Below, one piece after another: positions 28,330-37,701 of a stretch of DNA of 64,000 nucleotides. Source of the DNA: Sphingobacterium sp. GVS05A (GTDB lineage: Bacteria; Bacteroidota; Bacteroidia; Sphingobacteriales; Sphingobacteriaceae). Numbering within the stretch: the stretch's first letter is position 1; every line of letters starts with the position of its first letter. The notes beneath the pieces were generated by a model. The model saw only the letters and a program-made list of their open reading frames with translations, ran no database searches and was not told the DNA's origin. The translations under genes and the position numbers were made by a program. The DNA lies in NCBI RefSeq assembly GCF_019969845.1, contig NZ_JAHXYR010000004.1:248001-312000 (forward strand). The letters are read 5' to 3'.

Positions 28330-28473
28330 AAATTATATATTATTGTATTCACTATGATGAAGTATGGGAGCGGAGTTATTATAAATTATAAAGACAAAAC
28401 GCCGCTTCTTTAAAATACCAATAAACTGAAGAGCTTATAAATCATTTATTTAACCACTTTAACCTGAGTATTC

Positions 28474-31400
28474 ATGATACTAAAACAGATTAAAATCCGG
28501 GATGTGATAAACAGGAACTGCCTTTTGGTCGGACTACCTTTTATTTCAATGGGTGCATTTGCCACTGTTCCGTCTTTTCCTCGTTTGGAAAAGATTCCCA
28601 TTCAACGCGTTCTTACTTCGGCCGGGGGCGCAGTAAATTTTCAACAGCAGATTGTTGGGCAGGTGCTCGATGCGAAAGGTCAGCCTTTGGCTGGGGTAGA
28701 GGTGCGCAATCTTAAAAACTCATCTGTTACGGTGACAGATCAGGAGGGACGGTTTAAAGTGAATGGGTCTTCTTCGGATCAGATTCAGTTTCGCCTGATC
28801 GGTTTTAGTACAAAGGTAGCCCCGGCTAGGGATGTGCAGGCTTTGGTGCTTGAAACGAATGAAAGTGCCCTGGATGAAGTTGTTGTGGTTGGTTATGGGA
28901 AGCAGAAGAAAGAGAATCTAACGGGGTCTGTTTCCAGTGTCAGGTTTGATGAGTCAACGGTGAGCCGGCCAAATATGAATTTGGCTTCCGCTTTGGTCGG
29001 TAAAGCTTCAGGACTTAATATCGCGCAGACCTCCGGTAGTCCGGGTGCGGAAGGGTTTGATCTGTTGATTCGTGGCAAGGGGACAATGAATGATGCTTCT
29101 CCTCTGGTTGTCATTGATGGGGTACCCGGTGCGCTGAATGATGTCAATCCCAATGATGTGGAAAGCATATCCGTGTTGAAGGATGCGTCATCGGCTGCAA
29201 TATATGGTTCCCGGGCTGCGAATGGCGTTATATTGGTAACCACCAAGCGCGGGAAGGGAGAAGATTTTACAGTAACCTATAATGGGTACTTCGGGCGTCA
29301 GCAGGCGGCTAAAAATATCGGTTTTATAACCGATATGGCAACCCATATGGAGCTTGTTAATGAGTCGGAGGGGCGAGAAAAATATAGTGCTGAATTAATT
29401 GATACCTGGAGAAAGGAGTCGGCGGTCGGTAATCCGCTGTATCCAAATACAGATTGGTACAAGGAAATGCTGAATACTTCACCGTTAACCGAACATATGC
29501 TCTCTGTTCGTGGCGGTGGTAAAAAAGGAAACTTTGCCATGTCCTTGGGTTTTCTGGATAATAAAGGGGTCGTGGATAATTCTGGTTATAAAAAATATGA
29601 TTTTCGGATCAATGCCGATACGAAGATCAAGAATATATTGACATTGGGCGGAAATGTTTTTGGTACCTGGTCAAACCGGCAACCCTTGGATGTAAATAGC
29701 TTTTTTGGAGCGATCCGTAATACGACGCCGGGAGTTGTGCCGCAGTATGAGGACGGGCGTTATGGCGGGGAGATGTTCCCGGGGCTCCCTCAGGGGGCTA
29801 ATCCAAGAGCTTATGTTGATAATATCCGGGGAGATTACGAAAGGCAAAAGCTTGGATTTAAGTTTTTTAGTATAGTGAATTTCATGGAGAATCTGGAGTG
29901 GGAGAGCAGTTTTGGTTTTAATTACAATAATAACAGGAATTGGGAATATGTGCGTCCTTATTCATTGTGGAACTTACAGACTGGATTGGAATATCAAAAA
30001 AAGCCAAGTGTAAGTAGTTTGTTCAATGGCAGTATCCGCAATTATACAACGGTGCTGAATACCTTGTTGCGGTACCGCGAAACAATTGCAGAAAATCATC
30101 ATTTGGCAGTCTTGCTGGGTTTTGATCAGCAGTATAACCGTATGGACAAATTTGATGCAAAAAAGAATGATATATTGGGGGATGATGCGATCTATATTCT
30201 GGATGCGGGGGCAAACCTCGAAGCGATCAATGGTTCCGGGACAGATGATGCCCTCCAGTCTTATTTTGGTCGTCTGAATTATGATTTCAAAGGAAAGTAT
30301 CTATTTGAAGCAAATGCGCGCTATGACGGTTCTTCCCGATTTGCAAAGCAGAATAGATGGGGTTTCTTTCCATCCTTTTCAGCTGGCTGGCGTGTAACAG
30401 AGGAGGAGTTTGCTCAGCCTTTGAAAACAGTATTTGATGAAATTAAAATTCGTGGTTCATGGGGTCGGTTGGGGAATAATAGAATCGGGGATTACACCTA
30501 TCAGGTGGTATACGGTTCTTATTTGTACCCATTCGGTGGTCAGTTGAAGCAGGGGGTGGCGCCAAAGGAAATCGCGAACAGTAAAATAAAGTGGGAAACG
30601 ACAACGATTGCTAATATCGGTTTAGATCTTGCTCTATTGAAGAATAGGTTGACTTTTAGTGCCGAATATTTTGATCGCAATACATCTGATATCCTGACGA
30701 GGATCCCTATTCCGATGGTGATGGGTAACTTTTCACCGCCTTGGCAAAATGTTGCCGAGATGCGTAACAGAGGGGTTGATCTTCAGCTTGGATATTTTGG
30801 GAAAGTGGGTGCAGATTGGTCCTATAGTCTGAATGGGAACTTATCCTTCCTGAATAATAAAGTGATTAAGTTTAATGGCAACAGATCAATCAATGAAAGT
30901 TATATTACTATGGAAGGAAAGCCTTTCAATAGTTTCTTTATGCTCGAGTTTGATCGGATTATACAGGATCAAAGTGAAATTGATCAATTGAAGGCAGATG
31001 GTTATACTTTTGGGACGTATGTGGGCGGAGAGCCTAAGCCCGGGGATCTATTGTACAAAGATGTGAACGGTGATAAGGTGTTTAATGAGGAGGATCGGGT
31101 TGTCAAGAATTATTCGGCATTGCCAAAAGTTACTTATGGACTGAGTCTGAGTGCAGGTTATAAAGGTTTTGATCTGAATGTTGTGGCACAGGGTGTTAGT
31201 GGTGTGAAGCAATATTGGGGAAACGACGGTTTTAATACATTTAATATCAATGAAGGCTTCCTGCAGAATGCGGAGATTTTAAATCGCTGGACGCCTGAAA
31301 ACCATTCTACTGAATATCCACGATTGCGTACTTCTGGAAGTGCTTTAAATACTGTGTATAGTGATTATTGGTTGCAGAATACGTCGTTTTTAAGAATAAA

Positions 31401-31590
31401 ATCGCTACAGCTGGGTTATGCTTTACCAAAAGATGCTTCGGCAAAATTTAAAGTGGATAGGTTACGTGTATTCGCTAATCTGGAAAATTACTTCACATTC
31501 ACAAAGTTCAAAGGTTATAATCCGGAGAATGCCAGTGTCTCTTATCCCTTAATGAAACAATGGGTAGTTGGTTTAAATGTAACATTTTAA
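28474..31590 (+). CDS. SusC/RagA-family TonB-linked outer-membrane receptor (locus 2)
   Basis: This is a 1038-residue outer-membrane importer. After a rather long N-terminal region (signal sequence about 10-30; F-I-S-M-G-A-F-A) come a CarboxypepD_reg-like domain (about 60-125; G-Q-V-L-D-A-K-G-Q-P-L-A-G-V-E-V), the D-E-V-V-V-V-G-Y-G-K-Q-K-K-E-N-L-T-G-S-V segment (about 134-153), the plug (about 155-260, with L-K-D-A-S-S-A-A-I-Y-G-S-R-A-A-N-G), and a barrel ending in L-N-V-T-F. The paired SusD gene starts 11 bases downstream. It is controlled from the divergent spacer that holds two TTGTATACAA palindromes, so a GntR repressor, not an HTCS or ECF sigma system, probably governs this pair. The codons look more G-rich than in PUL 1, by eye only. 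Confidence 0.96.
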   Translation: MILKQIKIRDVINRNCLLVGLPFISMGAFATVPSFPRLEKIPIQRVLTSAGGAVNFQQQIVGQVLDAKGQPLAGVEVRNLKNSSVTVTDQEGRFKVNGSSSDQIQFRLIGFSTKVAPARDVQALVLETNESALDEVVVVGYGKQKKENLTGSVSSVRFDESTVSRPNMNLASALVGKASGLNIAQTSGSPGAEGFDLLIRGKGTMNDASPLVVIDGVPGALNDVNPNDVESISVLKDASSAAIYGSRAANGVILVTTKRGKGEDFTVTYNGYFGRQQAAKNIGFITDMATHMELVNESEGREKYSAELIDTWRKESAVGNPLYPNTDWYKEMLNTSPLTEHMLSVRGGGKKGNFAMSLGFLDNKGVVDNSGYKKYDFRINADTKIKNILTLGGNVFGTWSNRQPLDVNSFFGAIRNTTPGVVPQYEDGRYGGEMFPGLPQGANPRAYVDNIRGDYERQKLGFKFFSIVNFMENLEWESSFGFNYNNNRNWEYVRPYSLWNLQTGLEYQKKPSVSSLFNGSIRNYTTVLNTLLRYRETIAENHHLAVLLGFDQQYNRMDKFDAKKNDILGDDAIYILDAGANLEAINGSGTDDALQSYFGRLNYDFKGKYLFEANARYDGSSRFAKQNRWGFFPSFSAGWRVTEEEFAQPLKTVFDEIKIRGSWGRLGNNRIGDYTYQVVYGSYLYPFGGQLKQGVAPKEIANSKIKWETTTIANIGLDLALLKNRLTFSAEYFDRNTSDILTRIPIPMVMGNFSPPWQNVAEMRNRGVDLQLGYFGKVGADWSYSLNGNLSFLNNKVIKFNGNRSINESYITMEGKPFNSFFMLEFDRIIQDQSEIDQLKADGYTFGTYVGGEPKPGDLLYKDVNGDKVFNEEDRVVKNYSALPKVTYGLSLSAGYKGFDLNVVAQGVSGVKQYWGNDGFNTFNINEGFLQNAEILNRWTPENHSTEYPRLRTSGSALNTVYSDYWLQNTSFLRIKSLQLGYALPKDASAKFKVDRLRVFANLENYFTFTKFKGYNPENASVSYPLMKQWVVGLNVTF

Positions 31591-31601
31591 GACGAAAAGC
31601 C

Positions 31602-33218
31602 ATGATTAAGAAATTTAACAAAATAATAATTGCATCACTTGCATTGGCGCTACTAAGCTCTTGTAGTGATTTTTTGGATCGAAACTCATTGGTCGGTCTA
31701 TCGGAGGAGAGTTTTTGGAAGTCTGAGCAAGATGCTGTCATGGGGGTGAACACCCTTTACCATGCCAATCGGGAATTTACCAATAGTATCGTGATTTATG
31801 GGATGATGGATGATTTTACTGATATATCCTATCAGTCTTTTGCAACAGGATTGACAACGGGTGTTTTTCCTGCCAATGCAGGTTTTTACCTAACCTCCTG
31901 GGGGATCTTTTTTAAAGGAGTGTATCGTGCAAATACGGCCTTAAAGAATATTCCTGCTATCGCAATGAGTGAAGCGATAAAAAAACGGAGTATTGGTGAA
32001 GCCAAGTTTTTCCGGGGGTATTTTTATTTTAAATTATGGGATTATTTCGGTGGAGTTCCTTTATATGACAGTCCCATCAATGTGGATGAATCTTATGAGC
32101 CCCGGAATACGGAGAAAGAGGTGTATGAGTTTATTGTCAAAGATATGACCGAAGCTTATGAGACATTGCCAGATACTTATGATGCTTCAAATAGGGGGCG
32201 TGTAACCAAATGGGCGGCTCTTGCCATGCGGGGCAAAGCGCATCTTTGGGCGAAGGAATATGCAAAAGCCGCTGCTGATTTTAAGGAGCTGATGGATAAA
32301 AGTGACCGCAAATTGCTTGCTGATTTTCATACTTTGTTTCGGGTTGCTGGCAATAACAATAGCGAAGTGATCTTTGATGTGCAATATATTGCTGAGCAGG
32401 GGCACGGTATAGCGACCGATCGTAATTACGGAAATGCACGGGGTGCGACGACAGGATCCCAAAGGACAAGGCCAACACCTCAGCTTGTCAATGCTTTTGA
32501 TATGGAGGATGGAACAGCTTTTAATTTTGCAAATTATACCAATGCAAAAGGGCTGCCTTTTAACCCTAATAGTGCGGAGGATTGGAAAGATGAGGCTTCG
32601 GTGCGTAAGCTTTTTGAAAAACGGGATCCGCGTCTGCAGCAGTCTATTGTTGTGCCATGGTCGACTTTTGTGGGGCGCGGAGGTGTGACTTATCTGTATA
32701 AGTTTCCGGTGGCGAGCACCGATCCGAATGCTTATGTACCTGTGTGGACAAATGGCAGTTATGCATGGCGCAAATTTGTGGAGACGGGCTCTGTTTATAC
32801 GCTTCAGGATAATATGCCGCAAAACTTTCCATTGATTCGCCTGGCGGATGTACTGCTGATGTATGCTGAAGCAAAGAATGAGACCTTGGGTGCGCCTGAC
32901 CAAACGGTTTATGATGCAGTGAATGCGGTTCGTAAAAGAGTTAAAATGCCTGATCTGCCTTCTGGAATGAACAAAGAGCTCATGCGTGAAAAAATACGCC
33001 ATGAACGTATGGTGGAGCTGGCTGGTGAGGGGCAGCGGTATTCGGATATCCGACGATGGAAGATCGCTAAAGATGTCGTGGATAAAGTTTGGATGACAGA
33101 TTTTAACGGGACTCAGATCAGACAGCGGGGTTTTCCGGACCATTATTATCTGTGGCCTATTCCGCAGGCGGAAAGGGATGTGAATCCAAAGTTGACACAA
33201 AATCCGGGCTGGGAGTAG
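31602..33218 (+). CDS. SusD/RagB-family glycan-binding lipoprotein (locus 2)
   Basis: This 538-residue lipoprotein has its lipobox in L-L-S-S-C (about residues 16-20) followed by S-D-F-L-D-R-N. Family motifs include R-G-Y-F-Y-F-K-L-W-D-Y-F-G-G-V-P-L-Y, L-A-D-V-L-L-M-Y-A-E-A-K-N-E and R-H-E-R-M-V-E-L-A-G-E-G-Q-R-Y-S-D-I-R-R-W. The C-terminus ends in N-P-G-W-E. I chose the ATG at 31602, 11 bases after the SusC stop; an upstream in-frame ATG at 31560 lies within susC and would place 14 residues before the signal peptide. It forms the surface binding partner of the SusC above and precedes the lyase gene, with which it is probably co-transcribed. Confidence 0.94.
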   Translation: MIKKFNKIIIASLALALLSSCSDFLDRNSLVGLSEESFWKSEQDAVMGVNTLYHANREFTNSIVIYGMMDDFTDISYQSFATGLTTGVFPANAGFYLTSWGIFFKGVYRANTALKNIPAIAMSEAIKKRSIGEAKFFRGYFYFKLWDYFGGVPLYDSPINVDESYEPRNTEKEVYEFIVKDMTEAYETLPDTYDASNRGRVTKWAALAMRGKAHLWAKEYAKAAADFKELMDKSDRKLLADFHTLFRVAGNNNSEVIFDVQYIAEQGHGIATDRNYGNARGATTGSQRTRPTPQLVNAFDMEDGTAFNFANYTNAKGLPFNPNSAEDWKDEASVRKLFEKRDPRLQQSIVVPWSTFVGRGGVTYLYKFPVASTDPNAYVPVWTNGSYAWRKFVETGSVYTLQDNMPQNFPLIRLADVLLMYAEAKNETLGAPDQTVYDAVNAVRKRVKMPDLPSGMNKELMREKIRHERMVELAGEGQRYSDIRRWKIAKDVVDKVWMTDFNGTQIRQRGFPDHYYLWPIPQAERDVNPKLTQNPGWE

Positions 33219-33273
33219 AAATACTTCCACCGGTTGGCTAAATAGTTGTATTGTATCATTGGTAATGAGTTTG

Positions 33274-35997
33274 ATGAAAACATATTTTTCGTTGTTTTTG
33301 GTGTTGGTATTAACGCCAGTTTCCTACGCGCAGCAAAAAGAGATTCTGGTTGACTTGAGTCGGGGTGACTTAAATAAAAAGACCGTCGTTTATGAAAAAC
33401 CAAAGGGAGGAAGTGGGCAGGGGCTGGTGTTGAAAAACGTTCCCCTTGCCGGTTACCCTGATCGTTTGGCAGATATTGAAGTTACGGTTAAGGTGCCACA
33501 GGCTGGGTGGTATGTGCTGGAGTCAGATGCCCGGCCTCAGGATCTGGAGCGGTTAAAACAGGAAGATGAAACAGGTCTAATGACAAAAGTCGCCTATTTT
33601 CAACTGGGTAGACAGCGGGTGACAAAACGTATAGTGTATGATAATCTGAAAGGTGGGCATCAGGAGCTTGGGAAATTTGAGTTGCTGAATGCAGCGGAAA
33701 AATTGAAAATCTGGCTACCTGCAAATTTAATGTTGCAGAGTTTGCGCCTCAGGCCTTATGTTCCACCTGTGGCACCTTTAGCGGCTGTACATTATCAGCC
33801 TAAAATTACGCCAGCGCAAGAAAGGCCAAGGTTGTGGGTGAATAAAGAAAGTTTGCCTGTTGTCAGGGAACGGCTTTTGTCTGAAGAGAATGGTTCGGCA
33901 TGGGCTAAAGTGAAAGCCTCGGCTTTAATGCCCTATACCTTTCCGACCAATGAACATCAGGAAATGTTTTACAATGAAGGGCTGGAGCATGTTATTGAGC
34001 AGAAAGCTTTTTACTACCTCATGACGCAGGATGAGCGGATTGGCCGGGAAGCTGTGGATCTTGCTTCGCGTTATTTGTCGGTTCTGGAATTTGGGAATGT
34101 AACACATGGTGATATTACCCGTGAATTGGGACGGGCGATCTATACAGGGGCGCTGGTCTATGATTGGTGTTATCCACTGATGGATGCCGTTGTTAAAAGT
34201 CAGATGCGGAAAGACTTTAAGCGGTTGGTCATGGATATGGAGGTGGGGTGGCCGCCATTTTACGGACTGGAAAGTATTATAAACGGCCATGGTAATGAAG
34301 CGCAGATCTGCCGGGATATGCTGTCCTGGAGTTTGGCTGTATATGATGAAGATCCTGAGCCCTATAAATATGTTGCTTATAGCGTGCTGGAGCAGCTTGT
34401 GCCGATGCGTAAGTTTGAATATCAGTCTCCACGGCACAACCAGGGGGTTGACTATGGTGGTTATCGTTTTGGCTGGGAGATGCATGCTGCCTGGTTGTAT
34501 TATCGTATGCTGGGTTATCCCGTATTTGATGATAACATCAAGAATATGCCCTATTATTGGTTGTACATGCGTACACCCGACGGGAAAATGCTGCGTGATG
34601 GCGATATGTTTAATGTGAAATATAATTCCAGTGATGATTTTTATTGGAAGAACCCTCAGACAATGCTTCTTTGTTACGCTTATTCGGGAAATGCAATGAT
34701 CAAGGCCGAATTTTTGAAACAGGGTGGTTTGCCTGATAATCCCGTGCTATTTCTGTTGTTAAATGATCCGAAGCTCAAAGCGGATTTCGATCGCTCAAAG
34801 CTGCCGCTGACCAAAGATTTTGGGCCTGTTTTGGGGGCTATGGTTGCCCGGACAGGATGGAGTGAGGAGAAGACAAGTAAGGATGTCGTTGCGGAGATAA
34901 AAGGTGGTGGTTATCATTTTGGAAATCATCAACATGCGGATGCCGGTGCCTTACAGATTTATCATCATGGTATTCAGGTGGGTGATCTGGGTTTATATCT
35001 TTCTTATGGATCACCTTATGACTTTAATTTTAATAAGCGCTCCGCGGCGCACAGTATGCTATTGGTTCGCGATCCTGCCGAGCCGCTCTTGTTCCGGACC
35101 AAAACTAATGATGGTGGGACGCGCTTTAGTCAGCGCTTTCCGCGTACCGTAGCGGAGGTGCTCGGTGACTCCTGGTACCACACCGGAGAAATTAGGGCTT
35201 CGGCATTTGGTCCGGATCCTATCCAGCCGGCTTACAGTTACTTTAATGCGGACCTGACTGCGGCCTATTCGTCCAAAGTGAAATCGTATGCAAAGAGTTT
35301 TCTGTTTTTGAATCTGAAACGAAAAGATGTGCCTGCTGCTATTGTGTTATTGGATGAATTGAAAACCAATAATAGCGAATTTCAGCCCTACTGGCAGATT
35401 AATACGCTGAATAAACCGGTCATTAATGGAGCAGGGTTTGTTTTGAATAATCAGTTTAAAGCTGTGGGCGGGACGACCTATGTCGATATGTTTAAGCCTG
35501 CGGTATTCGATAGGGAGGTGAACGTTTATGCTGGTGATTCCACGGCTTTTGTATTTGGGGACCTGTATCAGGTGAAATCGCCTTGGCCTGAGGCGCGGGG
35601 TGCGCGGGTTTTGGTTAGCCCAAAAGCCAAAAGTACGCAGGTGAGCTATGCGACGGTTTTTCAGATGGCGGAAAGTGCCGAAGCAAAATTACCGGTGAGT
35701 TATGAAGAAAAGGAAGATTATTACCTGATCCGGATTGCAGATCGCGTGCTCGTTATTGCGAAACCCGATCGGTATCTCGATAAAGCGGTTGAAATCGCTG
35801 TTCCTGCTGGCCAGGAATACGAAGTGATTGTTGTGGGCTTGAAAGATGGTTTCTGGAATGTGAAAAATCCATCGAAAAATAGTAGCTTTAATATAAATAT
35901 CCTCAAAGGGAATCATACGACCAGTTGGAAATCTAAGGCAGAACTATTCTATTTGTCACCGGGGAGACAGTATGGTGCCCGTGAAGGGGCGTTTTAG
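33274..35997 (+). CDS. Heparinase II/III-family polysaccharide lyase, exported
   Basis: This 907-residue protein has a signal peptide (K-T-Y-F-S-L-F-L-V-L-V-L-T, cleavage near S-Y-A-Q), an N-terminal beta region (about 20-170), an (alpha/alpha) toroid domain (about 180-480, including I-I-N-G-H-G-N-E-A-Q), and a C-terminal antiparallel beta-sandwich domain of the Hepar_II_III type. The latter carries G-G-Y-H-F-G-N-H-Q-H-A-D-A-G (H552, H554, D556), the conserved block of the family. Members cleave uronate-containing glycans by beta-elimination (heparin, heparan, alginate, or other uronans). The exact PL family is not decided here. In-frame ATGs at 33259 and 33265 are alternatives; 33274 gives the best signal peptide. 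It is the only secreted depolymerase in locus 2, so it should define the polymer attacked. Confidence 0.85.
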   Translation: MKTYFSLFLVLVLTPVSYAQQKEILVDLSRGDLNKKTVVYEKPKGGSGQGLVLKNVPLAGYPDRLADIEVTVKVPQAGWYVLESDARPQDLERLKQEDETGLMTKVAYFQLGRQRVTKRIVYDNLKGGHQELGKFELLNAAEKLKIWLPANLMLQSLRLRPYVPPVAPLAAVHYQPKITPAQERPRLWVNKESLPVVRERLLSEENGSAWAKVKASALMPYTFPTNEHQEMFYNEGLEHVIEQKAFYYLMTQDERIGREAVDLASRYLSVLEFGNVTHGDITRELGRAIYTGALVYDWCYPLMDAVVKSQMRKDFKRLVMDMEVGWPPFYGLESIINGHGNEAQICRDMLSWSLAVYDEDPEPYKYVAYSVLEQLVPMRKFEYQSPRHNQGVDYGGYRFGWEMHAAWLYYRMLGYPVFDDNIKNMPYYWLYMRTPDGKMLRDGDMFNVKYNSSDDFYWKNPQTMLLCYAYSGNAMIKAEFLKQGGLPDNPVLFLLLNDPKLKADFDRSKLPLTKDFGPVLGAMVARTGWSEEKTSKDVVAEIKGGGYHFGNHQHADAGALQIYHHGIQVGDLGLYLSYGSPYDFNFNKRSAAHSMLLVRDPAEPLLFRTKTNDGGTRFSQRFPRTVAEVLGDSWYHTGEIRASAFGPDPIQPAYSYFNADLTAAYSSKVKSYAKSFLFLNLKRKDVPAAIVLLDELKTNNSEFQPYWQINTLNKPVINGAGFVLNNQFKAVGGTTYVDMFKPAVFDREVNVYAGDSTAFVFGDLYQVKSPWPEARGARVLVSPKAKSTQVSYATVFQMAESAEAKLPVSYEEKEDYYLIRIADRVLVIAKPDRYLDKAVEIAVPAGQEYEVIVVGLKDGFWNVKNPSKNSSFNINILKGNHTTSWKSKAELFYLSPGRQYGAREGAF

Positions 35998-36041
35998 TAA
36001 AGGAATATATTGTTTAAATTTTTTAAATGATTTTGTATTCT

Positions 36042-36067
36042 TATTTTTGTATAAAATTGTATACAAT
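36042..36067 (+). promoter_or_regulatory. -7 element and putative autoregulatory operator of the gntR gene
   Basis: TATTTTTG at 36042-36049 matches TAnnTTTG; no well-spaced TTTG is visible upstream. A perfect 12-bp palindrome, ATTGTATACAAT, at 36056-36067 ends on the base before the ATG at 36068. A regulator bound there would block its own transcription or translation start. Confidence 0.65.
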
Positions 36068-36706
36068 ATGAAAGAGGATTCACTTGCCAATAGAGTTTAT
36101 TTAGAAGTCCGCAAGAAGATTTTATCAAGTCAGCTCGCCGGTGGGGCGCGGTTGGTTGAAAGTGCCTGGGCTGATAAGTTGGCTGTAAGCAGGGTAGCTG
36201 TTCGCGAAGCCTTTATGCGTTTGGCGGGAGAGAGTCTGGTGGAGTTTGGTGAAAAAGGAGGTTGTTTTGTGAAAAAGATGACCGTCGAGGATGTGCGGGA
36301 TATCCGTGAGCTGCGTGAATTGCTTGAAGTCGGTGCTTTAAAGATTTTGTTTTCAAAAAAGAATAAGGAACTGATTGATGATTTGGAATTGATCTGCAAT
36401 GACTTTTCGGATATGGTGAGCAAAGGGTACTATGGTGGAGCCTGTGAGGCTGATGTGCGCTTTCATGAACGTATTATCGAAGGTACTTGCAATTCCAGAT
36501 TAATTGCTATTTATAAAAATAGCAATATTCCTTTATTTCACATGAAATTAGGTGCCATTCTGGGGCAGATGGAGGATTATCTGGATACCGAACAAGAGCA
36601 TCGTGCAATTGTGGATGCATTAAAAGCGAATGATTGGAACAAGGCTTATGAGACGTTGGTGCATCACCTCGATCGAGGTGAGCAGGAAGCTTTGGAGCTT
36701 GTGTAA
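36068..36706 (+). CDS. GntR-family transcriptional regulator, FCD (FadR-type) subfamily
   Basis: This 212-residue DNA-binding regulator has an N-terminal winged helix (about 1-70: L-A-N-R-V-Y-L-E-V-R-K-K-I-L, then D-K-L-A-V-S-R-V-A-V-R-E-A-F-M-R-L). The C-terminal all-helical FCD ligand-binding domain (about 77-205) shows the metal-binding set D119, H123, H168 and H190 (A-D-V-R-F-H, E-H-R-A-I, V-H-H-L). I set the start at ATG 36068: the frame is open upstream to 35972, but that stretch overlaps the lyase gene and covers the promoter and operator. FCD regulators commonly respond to sugar acids or other carboxylates, which suits the neighbouring enzymes. It lies centrally in locus 2, and its likely operators occur at four promoter regions. 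Confidence 0.92.
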   Translation: MKEDSLANRVYLEVRKKILSSQLAGGARLVESAWADKLAVSRVAVREAFMRLAGESLVEFGEKGGCFVKKMTVEDVRDIRELRELLEVGALKILFSKKNKELIDDLELICNDFSDMVSKGYYGGACEADVRFHERIIEGTCNSRLIAIYKNSNIPLFHMKLGAILGQMEDYLDTEQEHRAIVDALKANDWNKAYETLVHHLDRGEQEALELV

Positions 36707-36731
36707 AGTCTCGCTGGAATATACAAAAGAC

Positions 36732-36763
36732 AAGGGGATATATATTATAATATCCCCTTTTTT
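36732..36763. terminator. Terminator between convergent gntR and SMP-30 genes
   Basis: A perfect 10-bp stem (AAGGGGATAT, 36732-36741, with 36750-36759) and 8-base loop is followed by a T-run on the plus strand, ending gntR transcription. The stop codon of the minus-strand SMP-30 gene (36745-36747) falls inside the loop. On the minus strand only a weak T-rich end follows. Confidence 0.8.
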
Positions 36764-37542
36764 GTGTGATTCAGTTGGAGTAATTGACCCTTTTCTGCTT
36801 CTGTAATAATCAGTCCCATCGTTCCGCATGGGTCTAAAGCGCAGTTGGTAGGGTTTTGTCCTGCTGTTTGAATTTTTTCAGTGGCTATGCCGCTTTGATC
36901 CAGTGCGAGGATGTGCCCTGAGCCATATATGGCAACAAATAAATTGCCTTCCTCATCAAATGCGAGCCCATCGGGTCCGATCTGTCCACCTGCAAGTGCA
37001 AATTTTTCAATGGAATCCATTTGACATGATAAGGCATTCCAGTTCATTTTCCAGATCCATTTACTGCCTGTTTCGGCAATATATAATTGGCTGCTGTTGG
37101 GGGCAAAGGCTAGTCCGTTCGGATAGTACATGTTCTGATGGACGACATGCGCCATGCCATTGGTCCTTAGGCAGCAGATATAGCCTGTTCCATCTGTCAA
37201 TTCGCTCCCCGGACAGGTAAATAACAGATTTCCGTTGCTGTCAAAACATAAGTCATTGGGCATTTTTAATGCTTTGTTGTCGAGTTCATTCAGGAGTGTA
37301 TCGCAGCTGTTGTTGGTGGGATTATACCTGCGGATGCTGTGTTGTAATGCATCGCAGAACCAGATTGTTCCGTCTGGCGCAACGGCAATTCCGTTGGGAT
37401 GCCCGTCAACCTGTATGCGATCGTACTTGTTGTCCCTGTAGCGGATTAGGTTGCCGGCTTCTTTTTCTACCAGCCATATCGTGCCTTGCTGATCAAAGGC
37501 GGGGCCTTCCGGAAAGTGTAGACCGTCAATAAGTATATTCAT
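36745..37542 (-). CDS. SMP-30/gluconolactonase-family lactonase
   Basis: This 265-residue protein is a six-bladed propeller of the SMP-30/Gluconolactonase/LRE family. Motifs are F-P-E-G-P-A-F (E of the metal site), P-N-G-I-A-V-A-P-D-G, M-P-N-D-L-C-F-D (N and D), Y-Y-P-N-G-L-A-F-A-P and G-P-D-G-L-A-F-D-E-E-G-N. It has no signal peptide and so should work in the cytoplasm, hydrolysing aldono- or uronolactones to the open acids. I use the ATG at 37542 because the 12 upstream residues (to 37578) are K/I/F-rich and overlap the operator region. It diverges from the aminotransferase operon and shares with it two palindromic sites. Together with the sugar dehydrogenase and dehydratase, it fits a lactone-to-acid step. 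Confidence 0.88.
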   Translation of the reverse strand: MNILIDGLHFPEGPAFDQQGTIWLVEKEAGNLIRYRDNKYDRIQVDGHPNGIAVAPDGTIWFCDALQHSIRRYNPTNNSCDTLLNELDNKALKMPNDLCFDSNGNLLFTCPGSELTDGTGYICCLRTNGMAHVVHQNMYYPNGLAFAPNSSQLYIAETGSKWIWKMNWNALSCQMDSIEKFALAGGQIGPDGLAFDEEGNLFVAIYGSGHILALDQSGIATEKIQTAGQNPTNCALDPCGTMGLIITEAEKGQLLQLNHTKKGIL

Positions 37543-37568
37543 CTGAATTATTTTAAAATTTATTTTAA

Positions 37569-37600
37569 ATGTATACAAAAATATTGTAATTTGGTATACA
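37569..37600. promoter_or_regulatory. Paired GntR operator-like sites between SMP-30 and aminotransferase genes
   Basis: Two GTATAC cores lie at 37571-37576 (within ATGTATACAA) and 37594-37599 (within TTGGTATACA), 23 bp apart, close to two helical turns. The first overlaps a minus-strand TATTTTTG element (37583-37576) suited to the SMP-30 promoter. They match the TTGTATACAA sites seen at 28182, 28320 and 36056 with one mismatch or so. Confidence 0.6.
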
Positions 37601-37701
37601 TAAAATAGTGTGTATTTAAATGCAAGATTGCTGTATCGCGCATTTGATACAAAGCAGTCATCCCAATTATAAAAATAATAAAAGCAAAACTTTTAATAGG
37701 C

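Noticed and set aside
28099-28473. Small ORF in the divergent spacer (minus strand 28144-28329)
   Set aside because: Low-complexity F/I/L/K-rich translation from AT-rich regulatory DNA; it overlaps operator sites.
32187-33230. Long antisense frame (347 codons) opposite the locus 2 SusD
   Set aside because: The plus-strand SusD is unmistakable; the antisense product has no recognisable domain and an unusual composition.
35972-36067. Upstream extension of the GntR regulator to 35972
   Set aside because: It would cover the promoter element and the operator and overlaps the lyase gene; the extra residues are not GntR-like.
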